From assembly GCA_965153455.1 (NCBI GenBank), contig OZ234493.1:930001-994000 (forward strand): 64,000 bases of DNA, given 5' to 3'. Of the stretch, positions 48,010 through 59,115 are shown in pieces. The first letter of the stretch is position 1. The number at the start of each line of letters is the position of its first letter. Made by a program: the position numbers and the translations under genes. The stretch is from Sphagnum compactum (taxonomy: Eukaryota; Bryophyta; Sphagnopsida; Sphagnales). The notes beneath the pieces are model-generated. The model was not told where the DNA came from. It was given only the letters and a program-made list of their open reading frames with translations, and did not search any database.

Positions 48010-48830
48010 CATGAATTTTAATTTGTTTGAATTTCCAACAACAATACGTACCCACCAAAAATTCAATAATATTGTTCACATTTTAGGTCTCAAAATTACA
48101 AAATCAACTTTATTAAATCAAACTTGGTGAAGGCTTTCCAACAATACCAAGAACACCCCCAAATTCCAATATAGTTTTCAATCTTCGTTTTTCAAAAAAT
48201 TCAATGAAAAAATGGTTCAATAATTAATAGATTCCACACTGTAGTTCCAAACATTCTAAACCAAGTCATTGCACCCCTATTCATTGAGAACTTTTTGATG
48301 ATAAGTTCCATAACATAACCTAAGACACCATGGTTTAGGAGTATCATTATGACAAAACAAAACAAACTACCTTCCTTCATGGATAAATAAAGTAACATGT
48401 GTTGTTGGCCCCAAATGTGAACACACTCAACTCATTTTCCCTTCTAAACCCAATTTGTTTGAATTTTCAATAACAAAATTCATTCAAAATTCAATGTTTT
48501 CCACACCTTAAGTATGAATATTATGAAATAAATTTCATTAAATCTAACTTAGTGATTACTTTCCAACAACACCTGGTACACCTTTGGATTTGAGTAAAAA
48601 TTTTATTTATGATTTTATTAGTGTTTATTAAAAAAATGGTTCAATAATCAATAACCTTTGCATTGTAGCTCCAAAAAATTTCAATCCAAGTTAGTGCACC
48701 CCTATTCATTGTTAGGTTTTCAAAGATATCAATAGCATTATATGAAGTAATTTGGTTTGGGAAATTTCAACATGATAGAATAAAACAAAACAAACTATTT
48801 ACTTTCATTAATAGACTAAATTATGTGTAA
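48010..48830. repeat. Tandem duplication, about 425 bp unit
   Basis: Two units carry the same ordered anchors: TTTCCAACAAC/ACAA at 48034 and 48462, TTTCCAACAATACC-like at 48136 and 48561, ATGGTTCAATAATTAATAG-like at 48222 and 48645, and GCACCCCTATTCATTG at 48269 and 48692. Spacing is 423-428 bp. The unit is internally repetitive and is also present in part at 640-960. Confidence 0.7.
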
Positions 48831-48835
48831 ATTAT

Positions 48836-49850
48836 CTTTGTATAAATTTTTTTTGTTCACACAAATAATAAAATTTCATTGAAGGAAATTTAAGGAAATT
48901 TTGAAATATAAATTTGTAATAGTGTGCATGTTCAATACACCTAACTATTATTCATATGTAAATTGGATTTTAGTTTACAACATATCAAATAATGATACGT
49001 AATTAATATTTTTGTGAAATTTTAATGTTTATTAATCTTTATAGACATGATATCTCAATATTTTTTAAAAATTGCAATAAAATTTCATTAAACATTAAAC
49101 TACATGTAAATCCTATTTGTGCAAATGAATGCTTATATATGATGCAAATATTTTTTGTGCACCTAATATTAAAATTTAATTTCAAAATAAATTTAAGGAA
49201 ATTTTGAAATATGAGTTTGTAATAATGTAAGTTCAAATATGTAATATATTATTTCTTTGTAAATCAAATGTTAATTTACAAAAAATCAAGAAATGATAAA
49301 TTATCCATAATTTTGTGGAAGTTTAATGTTTATTCATTTTTATACGTATGAATATATTTTTTAAATTGCAATAAACATTCATTAATTATTAAGATACACG
49401 TAAATGTTTTTTGTATACATGATTGATAACATGTCTGATGAATTTTTTTGTGCATATAAATATTACACTTTAATTTGAAAATAAATTTTAAATAAATCTT
49501 GAAATATAAGTCAACTTAATAATGTGTATGTTCACTACATGCATAATATCATAATTTCTATGTAAATTCAATTTTAGTTTACAACATATCAAGTAAGGAT
49601 ATTTTAAAAATATTTTTTTGGAATATGTTCAATACATGTGTGATTTATTATTTCCATGTAGATTCAATTTTAATTTACAACATATCAAGTAAAGATATTT
49701 AAGTAATTTTTTTGGAATATGTTCAATACATGTGTAATTTATTATTTCCATGTAGATTCAATTTTAGTTTACAACATATCATGTAATGATACATAATAAT
49801 ATTTTTTAGAATTTTAATTTTAATTCTTATTTTTGCTATTAGTTCCAATA
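48836..49850. repeat. Nested tandem array, about 300-bp and 95-bp periods
   Basis: AAATTTTGAAATATAA-like anchors at 48897, 49198 and 49497 give spacings of 301 and 299 bp. Beyond 49560 the period drops: TTCAATTTTAGTTTACAAC anchors at 49567, 49663 and 49757 are 96 and 94 bp apart, and the last two units are nearly identical. The array is over 75% A+T by eye. The nearly threefold relation suggests partial amplification of one subunit from a larger satellite-like repeat. Confidence 0.75.
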
Positions 49851-50645
49851 AATTTTTCATTTATTAAAATTCTTTATTATTTATTTATGACTAAATTATA
49901 ATAATGTTTAAAATAATAAGTAAAAAAAAAAATTATCATATAATTTCAGAAATGATAAAAATGACCTAGAAGACAAGCAAATATAAGAGCATCAAATGAG
50001 ATGTAAAGTCTTCAATTTATCCAAGTTATTATAAAGTTGATACAATTTAAGAACATCAAATGATAAAGGAAGGTTTGGGACTTCTAGAGGGCTTCAAATG
50101 AATAGAAAAGGTTGAAGATTTAGAAATTACAAAACATTTATAGATTTGACAAAGGCGACTTGAAGCTCAAAAAAGTTTCAAAACCAACATAACTAAAAAG
50201 AACTTCAAGACTTTGGCTTTGTAGTCATGTTAACTCCAACAAAAAATCAAAACATGTGCCAAATGTTGAAACAACATAGCTGAAAGAAACATGTTTGACC
50301 ATGCACAAGTCACAAATCATGGACATAGGCGCAACAAATTTGGACCAAATGAGACCACACCTCAATATGACATAGTAGCAAGTTTGCACAATTCAACAAG
50401 ACATTACAAAAAATGTAAGAAAATAAAGCATGTGCCATTTCTAGGTTAAACAACAACTACATACGCTTACAAGTATAATTATTTTTTATTCAACTAATAA
50501 AAGAAAAATGTGTGGGGCTAGTTGTCAAAATTGACCTAATGAAGTTATTTGAAGGCTTTTAGCATTTCTAATACCTTGCACCTTTTTCAATGACACATAG
50601 ATCAACCACAAGCTTTAACAGTCCGAATGAAGCACACTAGTCCTC
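49851..50645. other. Gene-free AT-rich spacer
   Basis: Mostly low-complexity A- and T-rich DNA. Around 49970-50150 phrases such as GACCTAGAAGACAAG and ATCAAATGA repeat weakly. No coding motif. Confidence 0.4.
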
Positions 50646-51508
50646 CTAAAACACTTCCTCACAACTAGCCCCCTTGCATTTTCTTGAATACATTGTGAGT
50701 GCCACCAAACACCATGGATGATATGTGTGACAACACAAAGTGGTACAAATATCATAATAGTAAAATTCTTCACCACAAACTAAACAAGGTTGAACATTGA
50801 TTGTATTGATGGCATATTGAGATGGTGTAGATGGCTTAAGTTGTTGTAGTGGCTCAAAATAATGGCTTGCCCCTGATTTCATTCGAACAAGTTGTTCAAC
50901 GAGCATGGTTATAAGGTCTTGGGCAACCTTCAAGTTCAGCATAGAAGAAACTAGTGCTTCCTCATAGTCAACAACATTAAAATCACATAAAAGGTAATCA
51001 ACTTTTGTTGATTTTAACTTCAAAATGCATTGTTGCAATTTTAAAAAATTTCAATCCTAATTCATTGTTGTAATTCCTCAATCCTAGCTTGTGCAACATT
51101 CAGATTAAGGACTATTTCATCATTTGTGTTTTCATCAACACACAAGACTTGAGAAACCACAAGTCCACCAATAGGTTCACATGAAGATAAGGTTTTATCA
51201 AGATCTACCCTCACCTTGTCAAGAACACTTTTTACTGCACAATGAATCACCTCTCTATTGTTTACATGTAGGTGAGCCCTCCTTTGTGTTTTCTTTTCCT
51301 TTGCAACTTGCCTCGTAATTTGTAGAGTGTTGTGCTTCTCATGTGCAACAAGTGCATAAGCAGCGCAATTCAGTTGAATTCTAGAATTTTTGACTAGTAA
51401 TTCATGCACAAATTCTAGGTTTATAGTGTCATTGAAAACTTTGTGTTTTTCATATGGGTGAAAGCACGATAAGGTGATACAAAATCGACAGAGATAATGA
51501 AAGTCCAT
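50646..51508 (-). pseudogene. Coiled-coil/RING-H2-like family, copy 3 (nearly open)
   Basis: Two blocks, 51508-51062 (148 codons) and 51038-50646 (130 codons), are separated only by a short broken stretch, making this the best-preserved copy. The first block is helical and charged and ends in an Ala/Glu/Leu-rich segment. The second ends with a full set of eight ligands: Cys85, Cys88, Cys102, His104, His107, Cys110, Cys121 and Cys126 (C-x2-C-x13-C-x-H-x2-H-x2-C-x10-C-x4-C). Canonical RING-H2 ends in C-x2-C, so the C-x4-C is a family peculiarity. No start context or intron could be proven. It may be a recent pseudogene or a gene with an unrecognised intron between the blocks. Confidence 0.5.
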
Positions 51509-51529
51509 TTTACTTTTTAAAGGGCCAAA

Positions 51530-52950
51530 ATGGGCAAGTTAGTTCAAATCGAAAGAAGAGGGAACAGTGGCCACGTGATATTAGTGGATGTCACTATACT
51601 CATCTATGCTAGTCTACGGGCTGGTCTTGGGCCAATCCTTGTCTCTCACACCTTTCTTGGCTTGAAGGTGATGGTAGTCATAGTTTTGCTAAAAAGGAGT
51701 TCACACAAAAGTATAAGATGTATCATCTTAGTTCGAACCCAAAACAAATTAGAATGCCTAGAAACTACACCAAGGAAGAAATCATAACGCTTTTTGGTCT
51801 TGTAGCGAACAAAAATGGGCACCGCTACACTAGCTATGTGGACCCAAAGCTTAAAACAAAAATTGAGAACCTTACATGTTAGCTAGAAAAGTCATCACCT
51901 TAGGAATGGTAGGAGGTTTAGTTTGTGAGGAGAATGGGAAGCAGATGAACTAAGTTGCTTACGCAAAATGAATGAATCGAAAGCAATTTCGACAATGTCA
52001 TTTAAAAGATCCGGATTTTTTTGAGGATCAAAACACTTACAAGTTTGAGCAAGAGGAGGTTTCAAATGATGACATAGAAAAACTAAAAGATCCTCGACAG
52101 GTGAAGGGTTCGTTTTTTTCGCAATTACAAAGGTACTTCCTCTTTGTTCAAAAACTGGTTGTGTTAACAGAAGAGGCCTTGGCCATCAAGGAGCAAGAAA
52201 AGAAGAAGGTGGTTAAGGCAAATATTCTCGCTCAAGGCAAAAGGGAGTACATGAACACGTTGTTAACAAAAGCTATAACAAAGTTGGAGATCCTAGTTTC
52301 TACATTTCAAAAAGAAAAAACCATTGTGGTTTCAAACCAATTTGACAACATTGTAGTTACTTTTTTTTTAGGGTTTTTCAATCCTACAATCCATGCCCTA
52401 TGTAGGCAAGTTGATGTTCAACGAGGTGTCATAGAACCGTTTAAGAATTTGGCAAATGAAGGAAAAAGTGCATTTTCAAAAGTGCACAAGGAGAGATGTT
52501 GATTTTTTTGCTTCACTTGCTAAGTTGCAAGAACAAGTTTTGATTTTCAATTGTCATAATGTGCAATTAAAGATCTAATGAGTTGAACTCAAAGGGGTTC
52601 ATTTTGGAGTGCCACTGCAACCTTATGTTGAGTTGCAAACCACAACAAAGTTTTAAAGAAAGATGTGGCTACCCATAGAACATTGTGTTTTATGTGGTTT
52701 AGGATTTGCTCCTATGTGGGTAGTTAGGATGTCTTCTTGCAAATATGTGTACCAGGATTAGTGTTCTACATACCACTTTGGTATGTCTATTAAGTGTGTT
52801 GTCAAGGATTGTGAGGCAAAAATGCATGAAGCGTGGTGGGGCTATGTTGGATTGATGAAACTAGGAGGGGTTGAAGGGTTTGACATCTCGAAGATTGAGG
52901 CAAGAAAAGGTTGGCAACCCCAAAAAACAGTCAAAGGTGTGTTCTAGCTT
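51530..52950 (+). pseudogene. Coiled-coil/RING-H2-like family, copy 4 (broken)
   Basis: The longest open block, 51972-52502 (176 codons), is Lys/Glu-rich and probably coiled coil (QKEKTIVVSNQ region). The first ORF at 51530-51787 is of uncertain relation. At about 52663-52945 a finger remnant reads HCVLCGLGF, MSSCKYVYQD, a stop where copies 1 and 3 have Trp, CSTYHFG, then CVVKDC and AWWGYVGL. Spacing matches copy 3, including the terminal C-x4-C. It diverges head to head from copy 3, whose first codon is only about 20 bp away. Confidence 0.5.
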
Positions 52951-53330
52951 CTACTGTTGAGTTTTACTTGATGCAAGCTTTCCATTTTTGTTATAATAGG
53001 TTGGTGTCTAACTATTGTGTACATTTAATGTGAATTATGAATCCAAATTGTGTTTGAATGTCTAATGACGTTATAATCATGTGTAAGTTGGAAAATGCAT
53101 GTAAATAACTTCACCTTGTCCATATCTAAGCACTCTATTCATTATAATTAAACTTGGGTTTGTAAACATTGCATTAAAAAGTCTTTCATGTAAATGAATT
53201 ATCACTGTTATGGACAATTGCAGCTATTTGTTGACTAACATGTATAGTCGTGAATGATGAGTACATAAGGCACCCATTTTGCACATATGTTTAAAGAAAA
53301 GGTTGGCAATGTAATCCTAAATGAAAAATT
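52951..53330. other. Gene-free spacer
   Basis: AT-rich DNA between RING-like copy 4 and the minisatellite. No features recognised. Confidence 0.45.
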
Positions 53331-53545
53331 GGAATCCTTAATCATCATTATCAAGTCTTTAATCTATAACCTAAAGTCTTTAATCTAGTCAACATTTTTG
53401 GAGTCCTTAATTAACATGTTAGGTTCCTTAATTAGGAACCAAAGTTCTTAGTCAGCATTCTAGAGTCCTTAATTAAGAACCAAAATCTTTAATTAACATT
53501 ATGGATTCCAAGAATCAATGTCCTTAATTATGGAGTCCTTTATGT
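53331..53545. repeat. Minisatellite, about 41 bp, left block
   Basis: Units alternate AAAGTCCTTAATCAACATT and GGTTCCTTAATTAGGAACC. The second part is a near-palindrome (clearest at 53422-53440). Units are diverged, some with GAGTCC replacing GGTTCC. Confidence 0.75.
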
Positions 53546-54964
53546 CCATAATGTTGATAATTGTTCTAAATCTCATTTATTAAAAAATTCAAATGTAATG
53601 TCTAAAATATAATTATTTAGATAAAACATTTACTTTCACAATTACATTGAATTTTTTAATGTCTTCAATTTCAAAACGTGAATAAGTAATTAAGTCACTT
53701 AATTAAAAATCATATATAATGTATTAAATCTTTGATTGAATTATAATCTATAACTATTTAGGAAAAAAAATTTATTATCATAATCATATTGAACTTTGTG
53801 ATTCCTTTCAATTTCAAAACATTTTCAATATTTGTTTCAAAAGTTCAAGCAATGTTTTTTTTTGCTTGGGTTAGAAATTTCACATATAACTATTTGGGTA
53901 CATTTGATTTCCTTATTTACATTATTGAATTCAAATTTTTAATATTTTTAATCCAAAGTTTTAGATGCTCCATTAATTTACATATTTTGATTTATGCCAC
54001 ATGTTTGTCAAAAATAAAATTTTTAACAAAATATCTCTAAAATTTCATTAAAAAAAAATCACTTTTGAAATTATGGTATTAAAATTTTTATGCCTTTAAT
54101 CTTATATCAAATTTTGGAATAAAAGTAAAAGAATTGAACTCAATGTTACAATGTTTTTGTAATAACAATGGATTTCACTATAAATTTTATAAGTTAATTA
54201 ATTTTTATTTTTTAAAATTTAAATTTAAATGAGATGTACATTAATTTTTTTTCTATTTTTTTTATAAAATTAAAGGAAGCTACTTTGTTTTATTCCATTT
54301 TACTCATGTCATTTGATCATAAATAAATAAATAGATTAATTTAATTTAAATTCGACATATATATTCATCCAATTGATTCATCACAAATATGAATTGAATC
54401 ATGGAATTTGAATATGTCAAGATTAGCATTTAATTAATTATTATGGTCTATTTTTTATAATTTTGATAAAAGTAGCAAATTTTAAATTAATATTCCATGT
54501 TTTAATTTAATTTTTTTTCAAAATTTCCCCCTTGTAAATTATTTATTTATTTGAATACAATTATGAATAATAATTGAAATCATGAAAACTATATCTTTTG
54601 TCAATGTTTTGTGATGAAGTTTAAAAATGAGAACATGACATTTTTTCCCCATTTTATTAATACCATGTCATTAAAAATGACATTATAATCATGTGTGTCA
54701 TATTTTATGACTAATTTTAGTCATGTTAGTTATATTAGTCAAAATAGACAAATCCATGTGGGCACCCACATTTACCACTTGTGCAACATATTGTCTAATT
54801 TGACTAATGCTAGATTTTTAATCATAACAAACATTGCAATTTTTTATCTTAGTCATGATGGACACATTTAGTCACTTCAAACTATTAATGTATTCCAAAT
54901 ATTGACTATATAGTCATTTTAGACATGATGTTAGCAATGTAAAAATCATCATTTTCTAGTAGTG
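53546..54964 (-). mobile_element. AT-rich insert with CACTA-type end, splitting the minisatellite
   Basis: The right edge TTTTCTAGTAGTG (54952-54964) is the complement of CACTACTAGAAAA, a typical CACTA terminal sequence. The 300 bp before it is rich in TAGTCA/TGACTA words in both orientations, like CACTA subterminal repeats. Minisatellite units lie on both sides. I could not find the matching left terminus, so the left border is approximate. No transposase remnant was recognised. Confidence 0.5.
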
Positions 54965-55292
54965 CTTTAATCAACATTATGGAGTCCTTAGTCAACATTT
55001 TGGGTTCTTTAATTAGGAACCAAAGTCCTTAGTCAACATTTTGAAGTCCTTAATTAGGAACCAAAGTCTTTAATTAGCATTATGGGTTCCATAATTAGGA
55101 ACAAAAGTCCTTAATCAACATTATGGGTTCCATAATCAGGAACCATAGTTTTTTATCAACATTCAAGGTTCCTTAAATAGGAACCAAAATCGTTAATCAA
55201 CATTATGGGTTCCATAATTAGGAACCAGAGTTTTTAATCAACATTAAGAGTCCTTAGTTAGGAACTAAAATCTTTGATCAACATTCTGGGTT
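54965..55292. repeat. Minisatellite, about 41 bp, right block
   Basis: About eight units of the same repeat as at 53331, well preserved in places: CAACATTATGGGTTCC, ATAATTAGGAACC, AAAGTCCTTAAT. The GGTTCC/GGAACC arms recur in most units. Confidence 0.8.
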
Positions 55293-58200
55293 ATTATTCT
55301 TCTTATACCAAGTAAAGTAGTTAGCACCAAATCATTTTCATAAAAGCTTACTATTACTGTAAATGTACACCAAGTCTTCAACTTGCTTTAATGTGAATTA
55401 GTTTCACATTTTGCTATGGGCAAATGAGTATGAACTCTAAATTCATTTACATGATGATGCAAAACACACTTGTGCTAAGATGTGATGGGCAATGGGTGCA
55501 AGTCTACATTACCAACTCCAACCAAATTGCAACATCCATGTGAGAGCAAGTTGAGGGCATCAATTAGGGGGGTGTAAAAAAAAAAAAACCTTCAACTTTC
55601 AACAAGGTCCTTTAAAACTTGAGTATAGGTTGTTAGGCTATTGGTGTTTTTTTTAAACACATGGTTGAATGCTTCCTTAGCATTTGCAATTACATTGAAG
55701 TGGGTTTCAACTGATATGTGGGTGCAAGCATGCAAAAGTAGGTAAAAAAAGTAAACATTACAAGTAAAAAACATAAAATTGTCAACTTTGAAGGATAAAA
55801 AGTAAAACTTAATCCTTAAAAACATACAAAAGAACTACATGAACATATGTGGTATGGTACAAATATGTTTTTTAAAGCTTAAAATGTTTTCCCTTTGTTT
55901 TAACCTACTAAATCATTTTACTTTCCAAATTTACGTTGTTGTCCCAAATTGCACAAAATAACTTAAATGTATATCAATTAACTATCATTTGACAAAAAAT
56001 TCATATGTCCTATTTTTAAATTGTTAGAGGATTTTTTTGACATATTATATGCAAGTATTGATGTTTGGGTTCATGTAGAAAATTATGTTTTAGACACGTA
56101 ATTTTGTTAATTTGATTGTTATAATTTCTTGGATGGTGACTGAAGTTTTTGAACCTCTCAATGAGAGCTTTCCAAAAACATATGACTCTTGATTTTTCCA
56201 AGATCTGCACATCTATAAAAAAAATAAAACAAAAGTATCACTATTGTATGCATTTGAATCTTCACTATTTCATAGATTTGAATAACAATGATATCTTGAA
56301 GATTTTATTTTTCAATATAAAGATTTGTAAATAAACATATTTAGAATCTACATGGTTTTTTTTGTATATATATATAACACTTCCCCACCTTTTAAAAATA
56401 TAATGAACCAATAAAAATGGTTTAAATGTTGTGTTATATTTAGTTGTAATTATAAAATTATTTTAAAATAAAATATGTTAATTATGAAACATATAATATT
56501 ATTATCAACATTTTAAAATTTTATTAAAGATATTAAAATTATTTAAATGTCAAAATTATTAATTTATACACGTATACTTTTTAATTTCTTAACTTTTTTC
56601 AAATTTTATTATGAGTTGTAAAATTTAATCTACTTTCAATTTTTTTCAATTCATTAAAAATGATTTAATATAAAATATTAAAAACCTCCAAGTTGTATGA
56701 CCAAATATTTTGATAAATTACTAGAGATCAAATTTTATATTCCTTGTTACCCATCACATAGAAACATGAAAAATAATGCCATTTTCGGGCATGTGGATTT
56801 CTTTTGAAATTCAATAGTTATCATTAATAAGAATACATTTCATTATTTAATGTCAAGAAATTATACATATATATATATTCATTTAAATAAACCTTTAAGT
56901 AAAAGTTTCAACTTAAAAGTTTTAATTATATTCTAGGCATCAAGAACTTTGGCAAAAAAATTTCATCTTTTTGGAATTTTTTCAAAAATGAAAAAAAATT
57001 CCCCCAAATTTGTTTTAACCATTATCCAAAAATTCACATTAAGTAATTAATGACTTGAAGGCAAATATTCTAAAAATTATAAGGTATTAGTCATTTATTT
57101 GTGCACTAATTATGTGTTTGATCATCTACAAGCTTATAATATGCTTATTATATAAGTATGTATGTTTACCTTCTAGTTCTTTTCCCTTTTAATTCATAAG
57201 TTTTTAATGTTTCAAATTGTATATTATTAAATAATTATATGGTGTTCATGAAGAAGATTTTTAATCCTGTAATCCTATCCATGAAGAGTTTTAATTATGT
57301 AGTCATATCCATGGTTACAAGAATATGACTAGGGACAAAAACATGGCACATATGATTAGAAATGGTCACTATCATATTTGTCCTAGTCATAAATGTCAAG
57401 TTTTGGCGTAGTGTTTTCAAAAAATTGGATAATAATTATGATGATCTTAGAGATTAACTTAAAAAAGTTTCAAATAAATTTGATGTTGGAATTATTAGAA
57501 TTACTTTTAAACTTTTACTTATAGGAATTAACTTTTTTCTTTGAAATTTGTGATTTCAAATTTTTGGCAAATATTAGGGCAATTTTGAAATTTGTGATTT
57601 CAATTTGTTGTTTACATTCTTTCTTGAATTTGTACTATTTTTTCCTTTTTTTCCCAACAAAAATTGACAAGTTAGGAAAACCCAAAACCGAAAAAACATG
57701 TTGGTTGTGTGTGAGGGGGGGGGGGGGGGGGGGGGGGCTTGGTTGAAGGTGGGGTAATTGAATTATTTAAACCCAGAATTCCACCAAATTAAAATGTTTT
57801 TACTCTTTAAAAGGAAAAAAATTGTAAAATATACTTTTACATCATTAAAAAATAATAATATGTTGATATTTTCTTCAAAATTATGTTATTAATAATTTTT
57901 ATTATTATATGATTCATCTCGCTAAACAAATATGGTCTTGATAATTAAATGGTTATATTGTCTATTTAATTAATGTTTATTCTTGTGGCCAATTTCTACC
58001 AATTTAAGGGGGCAACAACATTATGAAAGATTTTTTTTTTGAAATTAAAAATATATGTTGCCAAATTTTACAATAAAATATAGTAAGTAACCATAATATT
58101 GAAGGACTTAAACAAGTTTCCAACTAGATTACTTATCTATAACCAAATGTGACAATCTTCTTATGGATGATTACCATAAATTTTCTCACACCATGTCGTG

Positions 58201-58449
58201 ATAGAAATGCAATTTGTGATTCCATGATCCAAAAAGCATTTTTTTTTGGGTATGATAGCATGGTGCATTATTTCATGTCATAATTTTTAAAATTAAAAAT
58301 TATCTAGTGAAACATGTGACTATTTAAAATGATTTAAAAACATTTCACTAAAAATTTCCTATTCAACTAGTATTTTTTAACAAAAACCATACAAGTTACA
58401 TATTAGTCAATTTTGTTTTATTTAACTAAAAACCTAGTGAATTTGGGTA
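55293..58449. other. Long AT-rich gene-free stretch
   Basis: No gene supported. GGGTGCAAGCATG at 55720 matches the terminus of the 60-kb element and is followed by AAAAGTAGG, as at 38690-38700. At 57400-57413 GTTTTGGCGTAGTG is a second CACTA-type end (complement CACTACGCCAAAAC), preceded by GTCATA/TAGTCA words. At about 58130-58185 (minus strand) lies a diverged copy of repeat family A. Confidence 0.45.
57715..57737 (+). repeat. Guanine homopolymer, 23 bases
   Basis: An uninterrupted G23 run follows TTGTGTGTGA. It is similar in length to the one at 24892. Length may be uncertain in the assembly. Confidence 0.9.
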
Positions 58450-59115
58450 GTGGAAAAAAACAAAATTTCTTCTTGTGATTCTATCCTTGCAATATGAAAT
58501 GACAATGCAACAAACTTGCGTTCCACCTTATCTAGCTTGTCCTGTGACATCAAATACCATGGATCCAAGTGTTCCACCTTCCCTCATTGAAAAAACACAA
58601 GAACAATAGGCTTCATTAATAGATTAAGGTATGTAACAATAGGATTGGACTCCACCTTCAAGGCTATAATTGAAATTAAACACCAATGGCAAATGCAATA
58701 TGATGATTTGAAACATCAAACACCCATAAAGGTTTCACCCTTCCTTCCCAAGGTATATGGCAATGGTTGCATATTAAACAACACAAGGCCTATACACCTC
58801 AAAGAAAAAAATGAGTTTAATTTGTAAAGTTTGGTTTATATTATTAAACACAAACAAATTTTGTCACCAAATCAATTGTGGAGATGAATCCACCATTGAT
58901 CAGACAGTAAAAGATGAAAGGGTTATTGTCGTTGGCAATCATTAAAGGCTAATGGAAACTGAAATGTTTTGGTTGCTTGATGTATGGCAACTAAAAATGG
59001 ATTCGGTCACTTTTTGTTGCCACAAAATTAGCCAACCAAAATTTTCTAGTCGTTGCAAAAGTGGTGACCAAAAATGGATTTGGTTGCCATAGGATTGGTG
59101 ACAAAAATGGGTAAG
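58450..59115 (+). repeat. Dispersed repeat family B, copy 1
   Basis: GATTCTATCCTTGCAATATGAAA, GTTCCACCTTCCCTCATTGAA and, 300 bp later, GGTTGCC/GGTCACTTTTTG/GTGACCAAAAATGGATT repeats match segments at 62990-64000. The order of modules is changed between the two copies. The repeated GGT(C/T)(A/G)CCA(T) words form a loose tandem pattern of about 30-40 bp at 58930-59110. Confidence 0.5.

Noticed and set aside
51456-51468. GGGTGAAAGCACG as a true transposon end
   Set aside because: It lies within the open frame of RING-like copy 3, encoding part of CFHPYEK in complement, so a chance match is as likely.
53331-55292. Palindromic repeats as a CRISPR array
   Set aside because: There are no unique spacers; units are contiguous and diverged, and the genome is a plant's.
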